From the NCBI GenBank assembly GCA_015057115.1, contig SVEZ01000005.1, forward strand, positions 1 to 64,000: a stretch of 64,000 nt of DNA, in the 5' to 3' direction. The DNA comes from Lachnospiraceae bacterium (GTDB lineage: Bacteria; Bacillota; Clostridia; Lachnospirales; Lachnospiraceae). The translations under genes and the position numbers were made by a program. The notes under the pieces were generated by a model. The model was not told the origin of the DNA. It made no database searches and saw nothing but the letters and a program-made list of their open reading frames with translations. Positions 40,379 through 50,572 of the stretch are shown in pieces (the stretch's first letter is position 1; the number at the start of each line of letters is the position of its first letter).

Positions 40379-40422
40379 ACCATCCTTTTGTCCTTATCTC
40401 TTATTTCGGTCAAAAGGATGGT
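40379..40422 (-). promoter_or_regulatory. 12-bp-arm terminator-like hairpin whose 3' arm contains the SD of the downstream 979-aa ORF
   Basis: Minus strand ACCATCCTTTTG...CAAAAGGATGGT-GTTTTTATG. Confidence 0.8.
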
Positions 40423-40427
40423 TTTCT

Positions 40428-42959
40428 TTAATGCTCTTCTTTTACCACATAGGCAAGGAAAATGTTTCCCGCCTTCTTAAAGGTATCTCTTGCGTCCGAT
40501 AAAGAAAGCACTTTTGTTTTATTTTCCTTTGGATCGTAGATTACGATTTTGTCTCGGGTGTATCCGCAAATTAGCACCGGTTTGGTGGCACTTTCCATGG
40601 CATATACCGGATATCCCTGACTCACATAATAGCACATGGAATCTAATTCACAGCCCGTCAGATCCAGAACAGATGCATTTTTCAATGTATTTTCCAAAAT
40701 CTCCTTGGCTGTACTTCCGCTGTCCAAAAGCTCGCCTACGGAAAGAGTTACACCCTCATGTTTCAGGATGACACTGAGTGCCCGCTCTGCCGGATTGGCT
40801 CCCACTTTTGCAGTATCCACATGCATTCCCGGCAGGGTGTCCTTATAAACGCTCTTTGCCTGCTGCCAAATATATTGGGCCTTTTCGTTAATTACAGCTC
40901 CCGTTTCTTTCGCTGCCATTTTTACCGCTTCCGATGCCCGGGGGCTAATCATCATTACCCTTCCTTTAGCATAGGTGTAAAAATATTGTTCATCCGTTTC
41001 GCTCTCAATCTCCACGGTTTTATTATCCTTGTTGGTTACCAATTTCGCCGCCAGGAAGTTTGGATCCTTATCCACCGCACCGGATGAGAATTGTAAAATC
41101 ACTTCCGTCTGCTTCTTCTCTGTTCGCAAGTTGCCCAAAGTTACCATTTCCTGATCATCTAAAGACATATTCATGATGGTGTCCTCGGAGGCATGAACGA
41201 AACTGCCGTTTCGATAACGTACACGATTCAGGTAAATGGTATAGTTATCTACCCGGGCACTTACCACATAACGGGCATTTTTGTGATACTCTTTCTTAAC
41301 GGAACCGTCTTCTCCCACAATTTTTACCATATACATGGGAAAAACCGTAACTCCGGAAACTCCCGTTACAACCTGCTTCTTTTTCGCAGCACCGTAAATC
41401 AAATCGGATTTCAAAAATCCCAAAGGACGAATATATTCTCCTGCATCTGCCTTAATCTTTTTGGTTTTGCCGGTTGCCATATTACAAAGGCAAATAACCG
41501 TTCCCTTATTTGGATCGCCACCCTCAATCCAAGCAAGACGACTCTTATCCGGGGATACGCTAAACCAGTCTTCTCCCGTTCCCTGAGCCAAAACCGTCTT
41601 TTCCTGATTCTTCAAATGAATCTGGTAAATGACGCCTTCTGCCATAATGTAAAAATCACCTTTGTCATTTACATACAGCACCTGTCCCACAATCTGTTCC
41701 ATCATCTGGTAGGACTTGGTGTACGGAATCCATACCAGCTCTTCCATGGCATTTTCAATGCTGTCATAGTGGTATACACATATTCCCACATCTCCTTCGT
41801 GATTACCACGATTCATATATCCGTACACGATAAAATCCATACTTCCGGTCTCGTCTACCCGGATAATGCGGATGCTGTGCTGACTGTTGTTTTCTCGTGG
41901 ATCAATCTCTTCATACCCTCGGAAACTGAATACTCTTACCAGACTCTTATTAACATTATTATATTCCCACAAATCTCCTTGTTGAACAAACCCTGCAATT
42001 GTTCCGGTTTCATTGGTCATATAGTTGACCTGATTATTCCGGATACCCAGATTGATGGCACTATCTGTATAATTATCTCCGTCTTCCTTGAAAATCTTAT
42101 CCATCTTCCGTTCAAAATCCAGAAGATACATACGATCCGAGCCATACCGAATTCGATAGTATTCCTGCACGTTATAGTGTTCCGGCTCACCTTTTTCTCC
42201 TTTGGCGGCTAACACATAATTTAACATCACTACCGTGAATTCCTTTTTCGCTTCCTTAACGGATACCTGTACATTGCCTGCCACCTTGGATTTGAATTTT
42301 CCCCAAAACAACTCGTCTACGGAAGAGTGAATGTTGGTCTGGCTCAAATTATCATTGGTTCGGCTACCGTCCGGCTCCATGTACTTTGCCAATTCCGACT
42401 GCTTGTCCCGGTCAAAGGTTTTGTCGTGAAAATTCTTAGCAAACTCCACACAATCCATGACCATCATTTCTTTTTCCTGAATAATACGGGTGTAATAGTA
42501 AACGCTCCGCTTACCCATCTGTAACCGTATACTCAGCTGATACTCCGCATTGGCATCCAGAAGATTCTGAATGGGCAGCTCTGCATAGAAGCTATCTCCT
42601 TTTTCCACAAAATCCGTTACCTTGGTATCTTCAATTAGTCGACTGGAATCCAGGGTTCGTACTTCGTAACGAATGGCAGAAATATCGCTGCCATAGGTAT
42701 CAACACGAATAGGGAGTGTCAGATTCCCATACAACGGTGTTATAGTATCTCTGGTATACACCGGATTCATCTTCTTTCGATATCCGTACAAGGGATTAAT
42801 CTCCTGCCCGTTCTCCTCAAAATATACAACGGGAAGTGTTGCATCTCCCATAGTTGCTGTCAAATCTTCTCCACTCTGATTTAAAATGATCTCTAATATG
42901 ACCACAGCCACAACAAAGGTGACCACAAGGCTTGCCGCCTTTATCCATCCTTTTGTCAT
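40428..42959 (-). CDS. Membrane-anchored 843-aa protein: N-terminal TM, extracellular beta-propeller-like region, C39/papain-like C-terminal domain
   Basis: N-terminal AASLVVTFVVAVVILEIIL; C-terminal LDSMCYYVSQGYPVYAMESATKPVLICGYTRDKIVIYDPKENKTKVLSLSDARDTFKKAG. Confidence 0.75.
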   Translation of the reverse strand: MTKGWIKAASLVVTFVVAVVILEIILNQSGEDLTATMGDATLPVVYFEENGQEINPLYGYRKKMNPVYTRDTITPLYGNLTLPIRVDTYGSDISAIRYEVRTLDSSRLIEDTKVTDFVEKGDSFYAELPIQNLLDANAEYQLSIRLQMGKRSVYYYTRIIQEKEMMVMDCVEFAKNFHDKTFDRDKQSELAKYMEPDGSRTNDNLSQTNIHSSVDELFWGKFKSKVAGNVQVSVKEAKKEFTVVMLNYVLAAKGEKGEPEHYNVQEYYRIRYGSDRMYLLDFERKMDKIFKEDGDNYTDSAINLGIRNNQVNYMTNETGTIAGFVQQGDLWEYNNVNKSLVRVFSFRGYEEIDPRENNSQHSIRIIRVDETGSMDFIVYGYMNRGNHEGDVGICVYHYDSIENAMEELVWIPYTKSYQMMEQIVGQVLYVNDKGDFYIMAEGVIYQIHLKNQEKTVLAQGTGEDWFSVSPDKSRLAWIEGGDPNKGTVICLCNMATGKTKKIKADAGEYIRPLGFLKSDLIYGAAKKKQVVTGVSGVTVFPMYMVKIVGEDGSVKKEYHKNARYVVSARVDNYTIYLNRVRYRNGSFVHASEDTIMNMSLDDQEMVTLGNLRTEKKQTEVILQFSSGAVDKDPNFLAAKLVTNKDNKTVEIESETDEQYFYTYAKGRVMMISPRASEAVKMAAKETGAVINEKAQYIWQQAKSVYKDTLPGMHVDTAKVGANPAERALSVILKHEGVTLSVGELLDSGSTAKEILENTLKNASVLDLTGCELDSMCYYVSQGYPVYAMESATKPVLICGYTRDKIVIYDPKENKTKVLSLSDARDTFKKAGNIFLAYVVKEEH

Positions 42960-42975
42960 GATGGTTCCTCCTGAT

Positions 42976-44154
42976 TTACTCTATATTGTCCTCTTTAAAC
43001 AGTCTTGCTAAAAGCGGGTCCACCCCAAGGTATTCCATGGCTTCCCCATAACTTGCCCGCTTTCCTTCTCCCACGGCAATTTTCGGTTTGCCCTTTACTG
43101 CACGAATCAGAATATTCTTTGGCGTATGCTCCATATCAATAAATTCCAAAAGCTGTACCTGATATCCCTGCTCCTTTAAAATCTCCGCCCGCATGGCATC
43201 TGTAAAAAGAGCCGCACTACGCTCCTGAATCAAGCCGTAAGAAAACAGTCCTGTCAAAGCATGCTTCTGCTTTCCCGCTTTCATCTGCTTATTCATTTCG
43301 TGCTGACAGCAGGGAACAGACAGGATAATGCCGGCTCCCCATTTTACCGCCTTATATAAAGCATAATCGGTAGCTGTATCGCAGGCATGCAGGGTAACCA
43401 CCATGTCTACCGCCTGCACATCTTTATAGTCCGCAATGTCACCTACCAGAAAATCCAGTTTCTCATAGCCGTAACTGTCTCGTAATTTATTACAATGGGC
43501 AATGACATCCTCTTTGAGATCAAGACCGATCATCCGGATATCGTAGCCCTTTTTTTCATGTAAATAGTAATACATGGCAAAAGTCAGATAGGACTTGCCA
43601 CATCCAAAATCAATAATCACTGCCTCACGATTCTTGGGCAGTGCATCTTCCACATCCCGCACAAACTCCAAAAAACGGTTAATCTGCTTAAATTTATCGT
43701 ACTTGGGGCGCACAATCTCTCCGCCAGCAGTAATAACTCCCAAATCCACCAAAAATGGTGCTTTCTCCCCCGGTTCAATTACATACTGCTTCTTTCTGTT
43801 ATGGGAAAGAGATGAGGTGTTCTGCGTCGCCTGTTTTTTCTGTTTCTGTTTGATGGTAACGGTTCCTTTTTTGCTGACGAGAACCGTTGCACTTACGCTT
43901 TCTGCCTCCATCTGGAGTTGCTTATACTCCTCCATCAAAGACAGAATCTTTGCGATTGCATCTTTTTTTACCAAATTCTCATGAAATACCTGCTTCTCGG
44001 TGTAGCTGGCAAACTGATACCACACCTGATTTTGTAGCAGAATCGGGCGGATGTGAATTTTCTTCACTCCGCCCTTATTTCTTTGGTTACTAATGACAAT
44101 CTGTTGTAATTCTTCGTTAATCTGTAATTCTAACAGCTTCCTTAGTTCTTCCAT
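42976..44154 (-). CDS. Class I SAM-dependent methyltransferase
   Basis: VIIDFGCGKSYLTFAMYYYL; MVVTLHACDTATDYALYKAVKWGAGIILSVPCCQHE. Confidence 0.85.
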   Translation of the reverse strand: MEELRKLLELQINEELQQIVISNQRNKGGVKKIHIRPILLQNQVWYQFASYTEKQVFHENLVKKDAIAKILSLMEEYKQLQMEAESVSATVLVSKKGTVTIKQKQKKQATQNTSSLSHNRKKQYVIEPGEKAPFLVDLGVITAGGEIVRPKYDKFKQINRFLEFVRDVEDALPKNREAVIIDFGCGKSYLTFAMYYYLHEKKGYDIRMIGLDLKEDVIAHCNKLRDSYGYEKLDFLVGDIADYKDVQAVDMVVTLHACDTATDYALYKAVKWGAGIILSVPCCQHEMNKQMKAGKQKHALTGLFSYGLIQERSAALFTDAMRAEILKEQGYQVQLLEFIDMEHTPKNILIRAVKGKPKIAVGEGKRASYGEAMEYLGVDPLLARLFKEDNIE

Positions 44155-44165
44155 ACTGCTCCTGA

Positions 44166-45236
44166 TTATTCGTAAATCTTTGCTTCTTCCTCGCCGTTTA
44201 ATACGCGAAGTGCACCCTGTGCCAATGCAAGAAGCTCGTCCTCTCCCGGATATACACTAACCGGACAGATAAAGGATACACGATTCTTGATTTCTTCCAT
44301 CATTCCCTTATCGTTGGCAACTCCTCCGGTAAGGAGAATCTGGTCTACCTTGCCGCAAAGAACTGCTGCCATGGCTCCAATATCCTTACAAATCTGATAG
44401 GAAAAAGCGTCTCTAACAAGCTTTGCTTCCTTATCGCCGCTATTGGCACGTTTTTCTACTTCAATCATGTTGTTGGTTCCAAGATAAGCAACCACACCGC
44501 CTGCTCCTGTGATCATACGGCTTGCTGCCTTCGCATCAACTTCTCCGCTGGTTACAACCTTTACCAGTCCACCTGCCGGAAGTCCGCCGGAACGCTCCGG
44601 TGCAAAAGCGCCATCTCCATCAAGGGCATTGAAAACATCTACCACGCGTCCGTGATTATGTGCACCAACGGAGACACCACCACCTAAATGTGCTACGATA
44701 AGGTTCAAATCCTCGTATTTTTTACCTGCATCCTTTGCATAACGCTTTGCAATGGCTTTTGCATTTAATGCGTGGAAAATACTTACTCTCGGTACCTTCG
44801 GATGTCCGGAAATTCTTGCTACATCCTCCATCTCATCAACAACTACAGGGTCAACGATATAGGAAGGAATATTGCCGCATTTTGCTGCGATATCATGTGC
44901 TAAAATTCCACCCAGGTTACTTGCGTGCTGTCCGGAAACACCGGCTCTTAAATCACGAAGTAATGCATCATTGGTAGCGTAGGTTCCGGAAACGATTGGT
45001 TTTACTAATCCGCCACGTCCAACGATGGCATCAAAGCCTTCCAATGCAATGCCGGCTTCCTCTAAGGTCTTTAAAATAACCTCCTGACGGAAATCCTTCT
45101 GGTCAATAATGGTTGGGAATTTGGAAACTTCCTCAGTCTCATGATGAATATTTTTTACAAATACTTCCTTCTCATCCTCAAAAACACCAATTTTGGTGGA
45201 GGTTGAACCCGGGTTAATAGTTAAAATCTTTTTCAT
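44166..45236 (-). CDS. buk: Butyrate kinase
   Basis: ILTINPGSTSTKIGVFEDE; LIVAHLGGGVSVGAHNHGRVVDV; ERSGGLPAGGLVK. Confidence 0.95.
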   Translation of the reverse strand: MKKILTINPGSTSTKIGVFEDEKEVFVKNIHHETEEVSKFPTIIDQKDFRQEVILKTLEEAGIALEGFDAIVGRGGLVKPIVSGTYATNDALLRDLRAGVSGQHASNLGGILAHDIAAKCGNIPSYIVDPVVVDEMEDVARISGHPKVPRVSIFHALNAKAIAKRYAKDAGKKYEDLNLIVAHLGGGVSVGAHNHGRVVDVFNALDGDGAFAPERSGGLPAGGLVKVVTSGEVDAKAASRMITGAGGVVAYLGTNNMIEVEKRANSGDKEAKLVRDAFSYQICKDIGAMAAVLCGKVDQILLTGGVANDKGMMEEIKNRVSFICPVSVYPGEDELLALAQGALRVLNGEEEAKIYE

Positions 45237-45238
45237 TT

Positions 45239-46168
45239 CTATGCCTCCTGTTTTAAACGCTCTGCAACCATTGCTGCAAGAACGATGGAATTCAACTTGG
45301 TCTCATAAGAATCGGAACGGGATGTTAAAACAACCGGTGCTGCGGTTCCTACTAACAATGCTCCCATTTCGGAATCTGCAATATGTCCCAATGCCTTATA
45401 TAATGCATTACCGGTTTCAATGTTCGGAACCAGAATAACATCCGCATCACCAACAATCTTACGGTCGGTAGTACCCTTATGCTCTGCTGCCGCTCTATCA
45501 ATGGCAAGGTCAAATGCTAACGGTCCGTCAACAATACATCCGGTAATCTTACCTTCTTCATTCATCTTGGTAAGCTCTGTTGCATCTACGGTAGCCGGCA
45601 TCTTCGGGTTAAATACTTCCACTGCCGCTATCGGCGCAACCTTCGGATTCGGAACGCCACAAGCATGTGCTACAACTACTGCGTTCTCAAGAATCTGTTT
45701 CTTATCTTCCAGTTCCGGATACATATTAAAAGCGGCATCCGTAATGAATAACAAACGATTTAATCCTTCTACTTCAAACACACCTACGTGAGACAAAAGC
45801 TTTCCGCTACGAAGTCCAATCTCCTTGTCCAATACGCACTTTAAGACAGTCTTGGTATCAATGATACCCTTCATGTACATATCCGCTTTCTTGTTATGTA
45901 CCAGTTCTACTGCCTGACGAGCTGCCTCTACCTTATCCTTTACATCTACAATCGTAAATTCATCCAGGTTAATGTCTACTCCTTTTGCAGCTTCCCTAAT
46001 TTCATCTGCATCACCGAATAAAACCGCATCGGCAACGCCTGCCTTCTTGGCACCTGCAACAGCTTCCAATACCGCAGAATCCTGCGCTACCGCAACACTG
46101 ATCACCTTGGTATCCAGCTTCTTTGCTTCATCCCAAATTCTGGTAAACTCTTTCTTCATCCCTAACAT
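45239..46168 (-). CDS. ptb: Phosphate butyryltransferase family protein
   Basis: PTA/PTB-type fold motifs, LLSHVGVFEVEGLNRLLFITDAAFNMYPELEDKKQI; adjacent to buk. Confidence 0.92.
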   Translation of the reverse strand: MLGMKKEFTRIWDEAKKLDTKVISVAVAQDSAVLEAVAGAKKAGVADAVLFGDADEIREAAKGVDINLDEFTIVDVKDKVEAARQAVELVHNKKADMYMKGIIDTKTVLKCVLDKEIGLRSGKLLSHVGVFEVEGLNRLLFITDAAFNMYPELEDKKQILENAVVVAHACGVPNPKVAPIAAVEVFNPKMPATVDATELTKMNEEGKITGCIVDGPLAFDLAIDRAAAEHKGTTDRKIVGDADVILVPNIETGNALYKALGHIADSEMGALLVGTAAPVVLTSRSDSYETKLNSIVLAAMVAERLKQEA

Positions 46169-46187
46169 TACACTCCTTTTTTATATA

Positions 46188-48080
46188 TTAAAATCTAAAG
46201 ATAACTGCTTCAAATCCCTTTAAGGGATAGGCAAGGGAATACTTTCTTCCATCGCATTCGCCTTCCACTGCCTCAAATACCAGTTCTTCCGACTGTATCT
46301 CTCCGCCGAACTCCATACCCGCGCTTGTAAGGATTCTGGTATATTTCTTGCCCTTCGGTACTCCAACCCGGTAATCCGGTCTTTCCACCGGCGTAAAGTT
46401 TAATACTACCAGGATATTATTCCGCTTGGTAGGGCTCTTTCTGATAAAACTGAAAATGCTTCGGTCACTGTCGGTGCAGTTAATCCACTCAAAGCCTTCC
46501 CAGTCATGGTCATTACTGTAAAGCGCCGGATACTTGTTATACAGTCCCAAAAGCCTTCTCATAAACTCCTGAATCTGCCGGTTTTCCTGATTCTCCAGTA
46601 CAAACCAGTCTAATTCCCGATATTCGCTCCATTCTCTTTCCTGAGCAAAATCCTGTCCCATGAACAATAGCTTTTTGCCCGGATGGGTCATAAAAAAGGT
46701 ATAACCCAACATTAAGTTCTTAAACTTATCAAATCCCTGTCCCGGCATCTTATTAATCATGGAACATTTTAAATGTACAACCTCGTCATGAGATAGTACA
46801 AGAATAAACTTCTCGCTTTCATTATAACTCATTCCGAAGGTCATAAGATGATGGTTGAACTTCCTAAAGTAAGGATCTAACTTCATATACTCAAGGAAAT
46901 CATGCATCCATCCCATGTTCCATTTATACGTAAAGCCCAATCCGTCTTCTTCCGCAGGTGCCGTAACCTTCGGCCATGCGGTAGACTCCTCGGCAATCAT
47001 CATAACTGCCGGATGGCGCTTTTTCATAATACTGTTCAAATGCTTGAAAAATTCAATGGCTTCCAGATTCTTGTTGTCCCCATACTTATTGGGTACCCAC
47101 TGTCCATCCTTCTTGCCGTAATCCAAATACAGCATAGAGGCTACCGCATCCACGCGAAGACCGTCTACATGATATTCGTTAACCCAGAAAAGTGCACTTC
47201 CTATTAGGAAGTTTACCACTTCATTCTTACTGTAGTCAAAAATCTTGGTTCCCCAATCCGGATGCTCTCCCTTACGGGTATCCGCATATTCAAATAACGG
47301 CTCTCCGTCAAACTCTGCCAGACCATGGGCATCCTTTGGAAAATGAGCCGGAACCCAGTCCAAAATAACGCCAATGCCGGCCTTGTGCAACTCATCCACC
47401 AGGAATGCAAAATCCTCCGGCGTTCCATAGCGGGATGTGGGTGCATAATATCCGGTTACCTGATAGCCCCAGGAACCATCGTAAGGATACTCGCAAATTC
47501 CCATAAACTCCACATGAGTATAGCCCATCTTCGTTACATAGTCAATGAGTACCTTCGCAAACTCCTGATAGGTATAGAGACTATCATCCTCCATACGTCC
47601 CGGATGCTTCATAAAAGAACCCGGATGTACTTCATATATTGCCAGAGGATAGTCAAAATCCGTCTTTTCCGCCTGCGCTTTTCTCCACTTGCCGTCCTGC
47701 CAGCGGTGTTTTAGCTTCGGACACACAATAGACGCTGTTTCCGGTCTTCGCTGACTGTACCGGGCAAAAGGATCTGCTTTGTACAACTTCTCCCCCTTCT
47801 TTGTGGTAATACAGAATTTATACATATCACCTGCTTTTACCCCGGGAATAAATACTTCGTAAACTCCACCCTCTGTAGGCTCACCCATGTCATTTGCGCT
47901 TTCGTCCCAGTTATTAAAAGAACCCACCACGCTTACGCTTTTGGCATGAGGTGCCCAAACGGCAAAAAAGCAGCCTTGTTTATTGCTGCTTTTTCCCAAG
48001 TGCGCACCTAGCTTGTCATATATCTCATAATGCGTTCCGTTTCCAAACAGATAGCAATCCATCTCTGTGATACGTTCCAT
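46188..48080 (-). CDS. glgB: 1,4-alpha-glucan branching enzyme
   Basis: VGSFNNWDESANDM CBM48; DGLRVDAVASMLYLDYGKKDGQWVPNKYG; LVLSHDEVVHLKCSMINKMPG. Confidence 0.95.
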   Translation of the reverse strand: MERITEMDCYLFGNGTHYEIYDKLGAHLGKSSNKQGCFFAVWAPHAKSVSVVGSFNNWDESANDMGEPTEGGVYEVFIPGVKAGDMYKFCITTKKGEKLYKADPFARYSQRRPETASIVCPKLKHRWQDGKWRKAQAEKTDFDYPLAIYEVHPGSFMKHPGRMEDDSLYTYQEFAKVLIDYVTKMGYTHVEFMGICEYPYDGSWGYQVTGYYAPTSRYGTPEDFAFLVDELHKAGIGVILDWVPAHFPKDAHGLAEFDGEPLFEYADTRKGEHPDWGTKIFDYSKNEVVNFLIGSALFWVNEYHVDGLRVDAVASMLYLDYGKKDGQWVPNKYGDNKNLEAIEFFKHLNSIMKKRHPAVMMIAEESTAWPKVTAPAEEDGLGFTYKWNMGWMHDFLEYMKLDPYFRKFNHHLMTFGMSYNESEKFILVLSHDEVVHLKCSMINKMPGQGFDKFKNLMLGYTFFMTHPGKKLLFMGQDFAQEREWSEYRELDWFVLENQENRQIQEFMRRLLGLYNKYPALYSNDHDWEGFEWINCTDSDRSIFSFIRKSPTKRNNILVVLNFTPVERPDYRVGVPKGKKYTRILTSAGMEFGGEIQSEELVFEAVEGECDGRKYSLAYPLKGFEAVIFRF

Positions 48081-48108
48081 AGCTCATGCACCTTCCTATC
48101 ATTGAATT

Positions 48109-50445
48109 CTATTGAAAATCTTTCTCGTGGATGATAATTCTGCCGTCATCCGTCTTCTTCTTCATGAATGCCTTCTTCAGTCCGCCTCTTGATGCCTTCT
48201 CCATTGCCTGATCCAGTAATTCTTTCACTTCAGCCACATAAGTAGCCCGGTCAATCTTCTGAATTTTACTGATTCGGTTATATAAAGCCAAAATAGCGAT
48301 TTCTTCTATTTCGTATCCCTTTTCCACCGCATAGCTCTTTGCAAACTGCACCAGCTCGTCAATGGTAAATACAGGAATAGTTATTTTAAATCCGAACTTC
48401 GATGCCAAAGAAGAAGACTGCATCAGTGCATTCTGAAGTCCTTCGGCGGTATCCTCCATAATCACTGTCAAACCGTCGGTATTACCCTCCAGTCCCAATG
48501 CCAATCCTTCGGCAGTTTCCTTATTCAATTCTCCTGCTTTCTCAATAATCAAAAAGCCACCGGATACCTTTCCCAAAAGTTCCAGTACATTCTTCTTATT
48601 CAAAGCCTCAGCCTTAATCTTTCCCACCGTCTGCTTGGTGTCGGTGCCTTCGGCACGCAGCGCCTTAATGATCTTTACTGCCAGTTCTGTTTTACCGGAA
48701 CCTCTGCCGCCTTCAATAAGCAGATTGCCGTCTGTGGAATTCATGGTGCATTCCTTATGGAGAATCATATCCATCGCCTTGCAAAGCTGCTTCTCCATAC
48801 CATCCACCTTCAAGAAGTAAGCAAACTGCTCCTTCTGCTCCGCTGTTAAGGACGTAATTCTGCGCTTTTCCGGTTCCTCCGGCGCTTCTTCTGCCGCCTC
48901 TGCAACTGGCTCCTCGTCTGCCTTCTGCTCGGCTTCTTTAATGCGATCAGCAATTCCCTGTACCGAAATTTCCTTCGGTTCTTCCGGCATCTCTGCCATG
49001 GTTGCTGCCACATCTGCAGAAAGCTGCGCTTCTGCGGCGGTTACCGCATCCTCCGCTTCCTGCGGTGTCTCCGACATCTGATCCGGCTGTGCTTCCTCAA
49101 CCGCGCTCTGATCCGGCTGGGTTTCTTCAACCGGTATCTGCATTTCATCCTGCGGTTCCTCTTCCAGCTCTACCTCGATTCCGTTAACCGCATCCGCTTC
49201 CATCTTCCGGGTATATTCTTCTTCCATCAAATCACGAGGTGTCTTACCGGCTTCCAGCTGTGGAATCACATCGTTCAAGCGATCCATAATGCCTTCCGCT
49301 TCCTTCAAAGCTCGCGCTTTTGCAGATTCCAACTTCTTCTGCTCTGCCATTTCCATGGCCGCCTGCGCTGCCTGTTTGGTCTTTTCCCACTCCATAAGCA
49401 CTTCTTCAATGCTCATCTGACCGGTAATCTGCTTCTCAAAGGTTGGCTGTTCCGGAACATTCAAGCTCATCTGACCGCCCTGCTCCTCACCCAGTAATCC
49501 CTGGAAATCTATTTTCAAATGTCCGTCAATTTCTTCGTCCGTAGCAATATGACCGTACTTATCATCCTCGGTCTCTTCCGGGTTCTCCTCCGGCATTTTC
49601 AGATACGGAATGGTATTTACCAATTCCTTAATCTGCTCCATATGAGTAGACACGGTTTCCTTCTTGGTCGCCTCCATGATGCTCTTCATGTTATTTGCCA
49701 ATTCCTGCTGGAGGTTCACGGTATTAAATGTGGGAGATGGTGTTTTCACCTCCGGAATCACCTTCGGCCCACTTAAAATCTCGCCACTTAACAAATCCTC
49801 ATCCGGTGTTACTTCCACTACACCGCTCTTTTTCTGTTTAATCTTGCGGAAGGTCTTCTCCTGCTCCGGACTTAATGGCTGATACAGCATCTTCAGTTCC
49901 AGCGCTTTTTCCACAAACTTGCCATCACCATACCATAATATGATTTCATCGCAAAGTTCAACACACAAATCCGCCTTACCTGCTCTGTGATAAAGAGCTG
50001 CCAGTTCGTAAGACCAGCGCTCGGATCCTTCCCGCTCCTTGTATTCCTGCAAAATATGAATCAGTTCTTCCACCGGCGCACCTTTTGCGCGCTGAATCTG
50101 GTATTTCAAAATATACCGGATATTATCCGTGGGGGAGAACTCCACAAATTCGTTATAATAGTCCTCTGCCTCTTCCATATTACCGGACTTCACTGCCACC
50201 AACGCAAGACGATAAATAATGGTCTTGCCAATAGGCGAACGCTCGTAAGCCTCCAGATAAAGATCCTTACTTTCCTCGTAGCGACCGGCCTTTTCATATA
50301 CTTCACCGGCAAGGCAAAGAGCGGATACCATGCGGACCTTCTTCCAATTGATTCCGTCCACGATTGCAACCGCTTCGCTAATTTTCCCCTCTGAAAGATT
50401 TTTCCTGATTTCGTCTAATTTCAGCTTATATTCGTATCTATCCAT
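48109..50445 (-). CDS. TPR-containing protein with acidic linker and C-terminal P-loop (AAA-like) domain
   Basis: N-terminal TPR-like repeats; acidic VEETQPDQSAVEEAQPDQMSE linker; LLIEGGRGSGKTELAVKII Walker A, GGFLIIEKAGEL Walker-B-like. Confidence 0.8.
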   Translation of the reverse strand: MDRYEYKLKLDEIRKNLSEGKISEAVAIVDGINWKKVRMVSALCLAGEVYEKAGRYEESKDLYLEAYERSPIGKTIIYRLALVAVKSGNMEEAEDYYNEFVEFSPTDNIRYILKYQIQRAKGAPVEELIHILQEYKEREGSERWSYELAALYHRAGKADLCVELCDEIILWYGDGKFVEKALELKMLYQPLSPEQEKTFRKIKQKKSGVVEVTPDEDLLSGEILSGPKVIPEVKTPSPTFNTVNLQQELANNMKSIMEATKKETVSTHMEQIKELVNTIPYLKMPEENPEETEDDKYGHIATDEEIDGHLKIDFQGLLGEEQGGQMSLNVPEQPTFEKQITGQMSIEEVLMEWEKTKQAAQAAMEMAEQKKLESAKARALKEAEGIMDRLNDVIPQLEAGKTPRDLMEEEYTRKMEADAVNGIEVELEEEPQDEMQIPVEETQPDQSAVEEAQPDQMSETPQEAEDAVTAAEAQLSADVAATMAEMPEEPKEISVQGIADRIKEAEQKADEEPVAEAAEEAPEEPEKRRITSLTAEQKEQFAYFLKVDGMEKQLCKAMDMILHKECTMNSTDGNLLIEGGRGSGKTELAVKIIKALRAEGTDTKQTVGKIKAEALNKKNVLELLGKVSGGFLIIEKAGELNKETAEGLALGLEGNTDGLTVIMEDTAEGLQNALMQSSSLASKFGFKITIPVFTIDELVQFAKSYAVEKGYEIEEIAILALYNRISKIQKIDRATYVAEVKELLDQAMEKASRGGLKKAFMKKKTDDGRIIIHEKDFQ

Positions 50446-50572
50446 GACTCCACCTTCTTTGATCTACAAATAGGTCTACTATTCTCACTGTAATATACAT
50501 CAGTATACCACATTTTATAGTGGATTGTCAAAAGAATAGGCACCATATTTAGCGAAATCTCCGGCTTTTCCC

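Noticed and set aside
41193-42212. 339-aa plus-strand ORF
   Set aside because: Fully antisense to the 843-aa minus-strand gene; low-complexity hydrophobic translation with no family motifs; best explained as a shadow ORF
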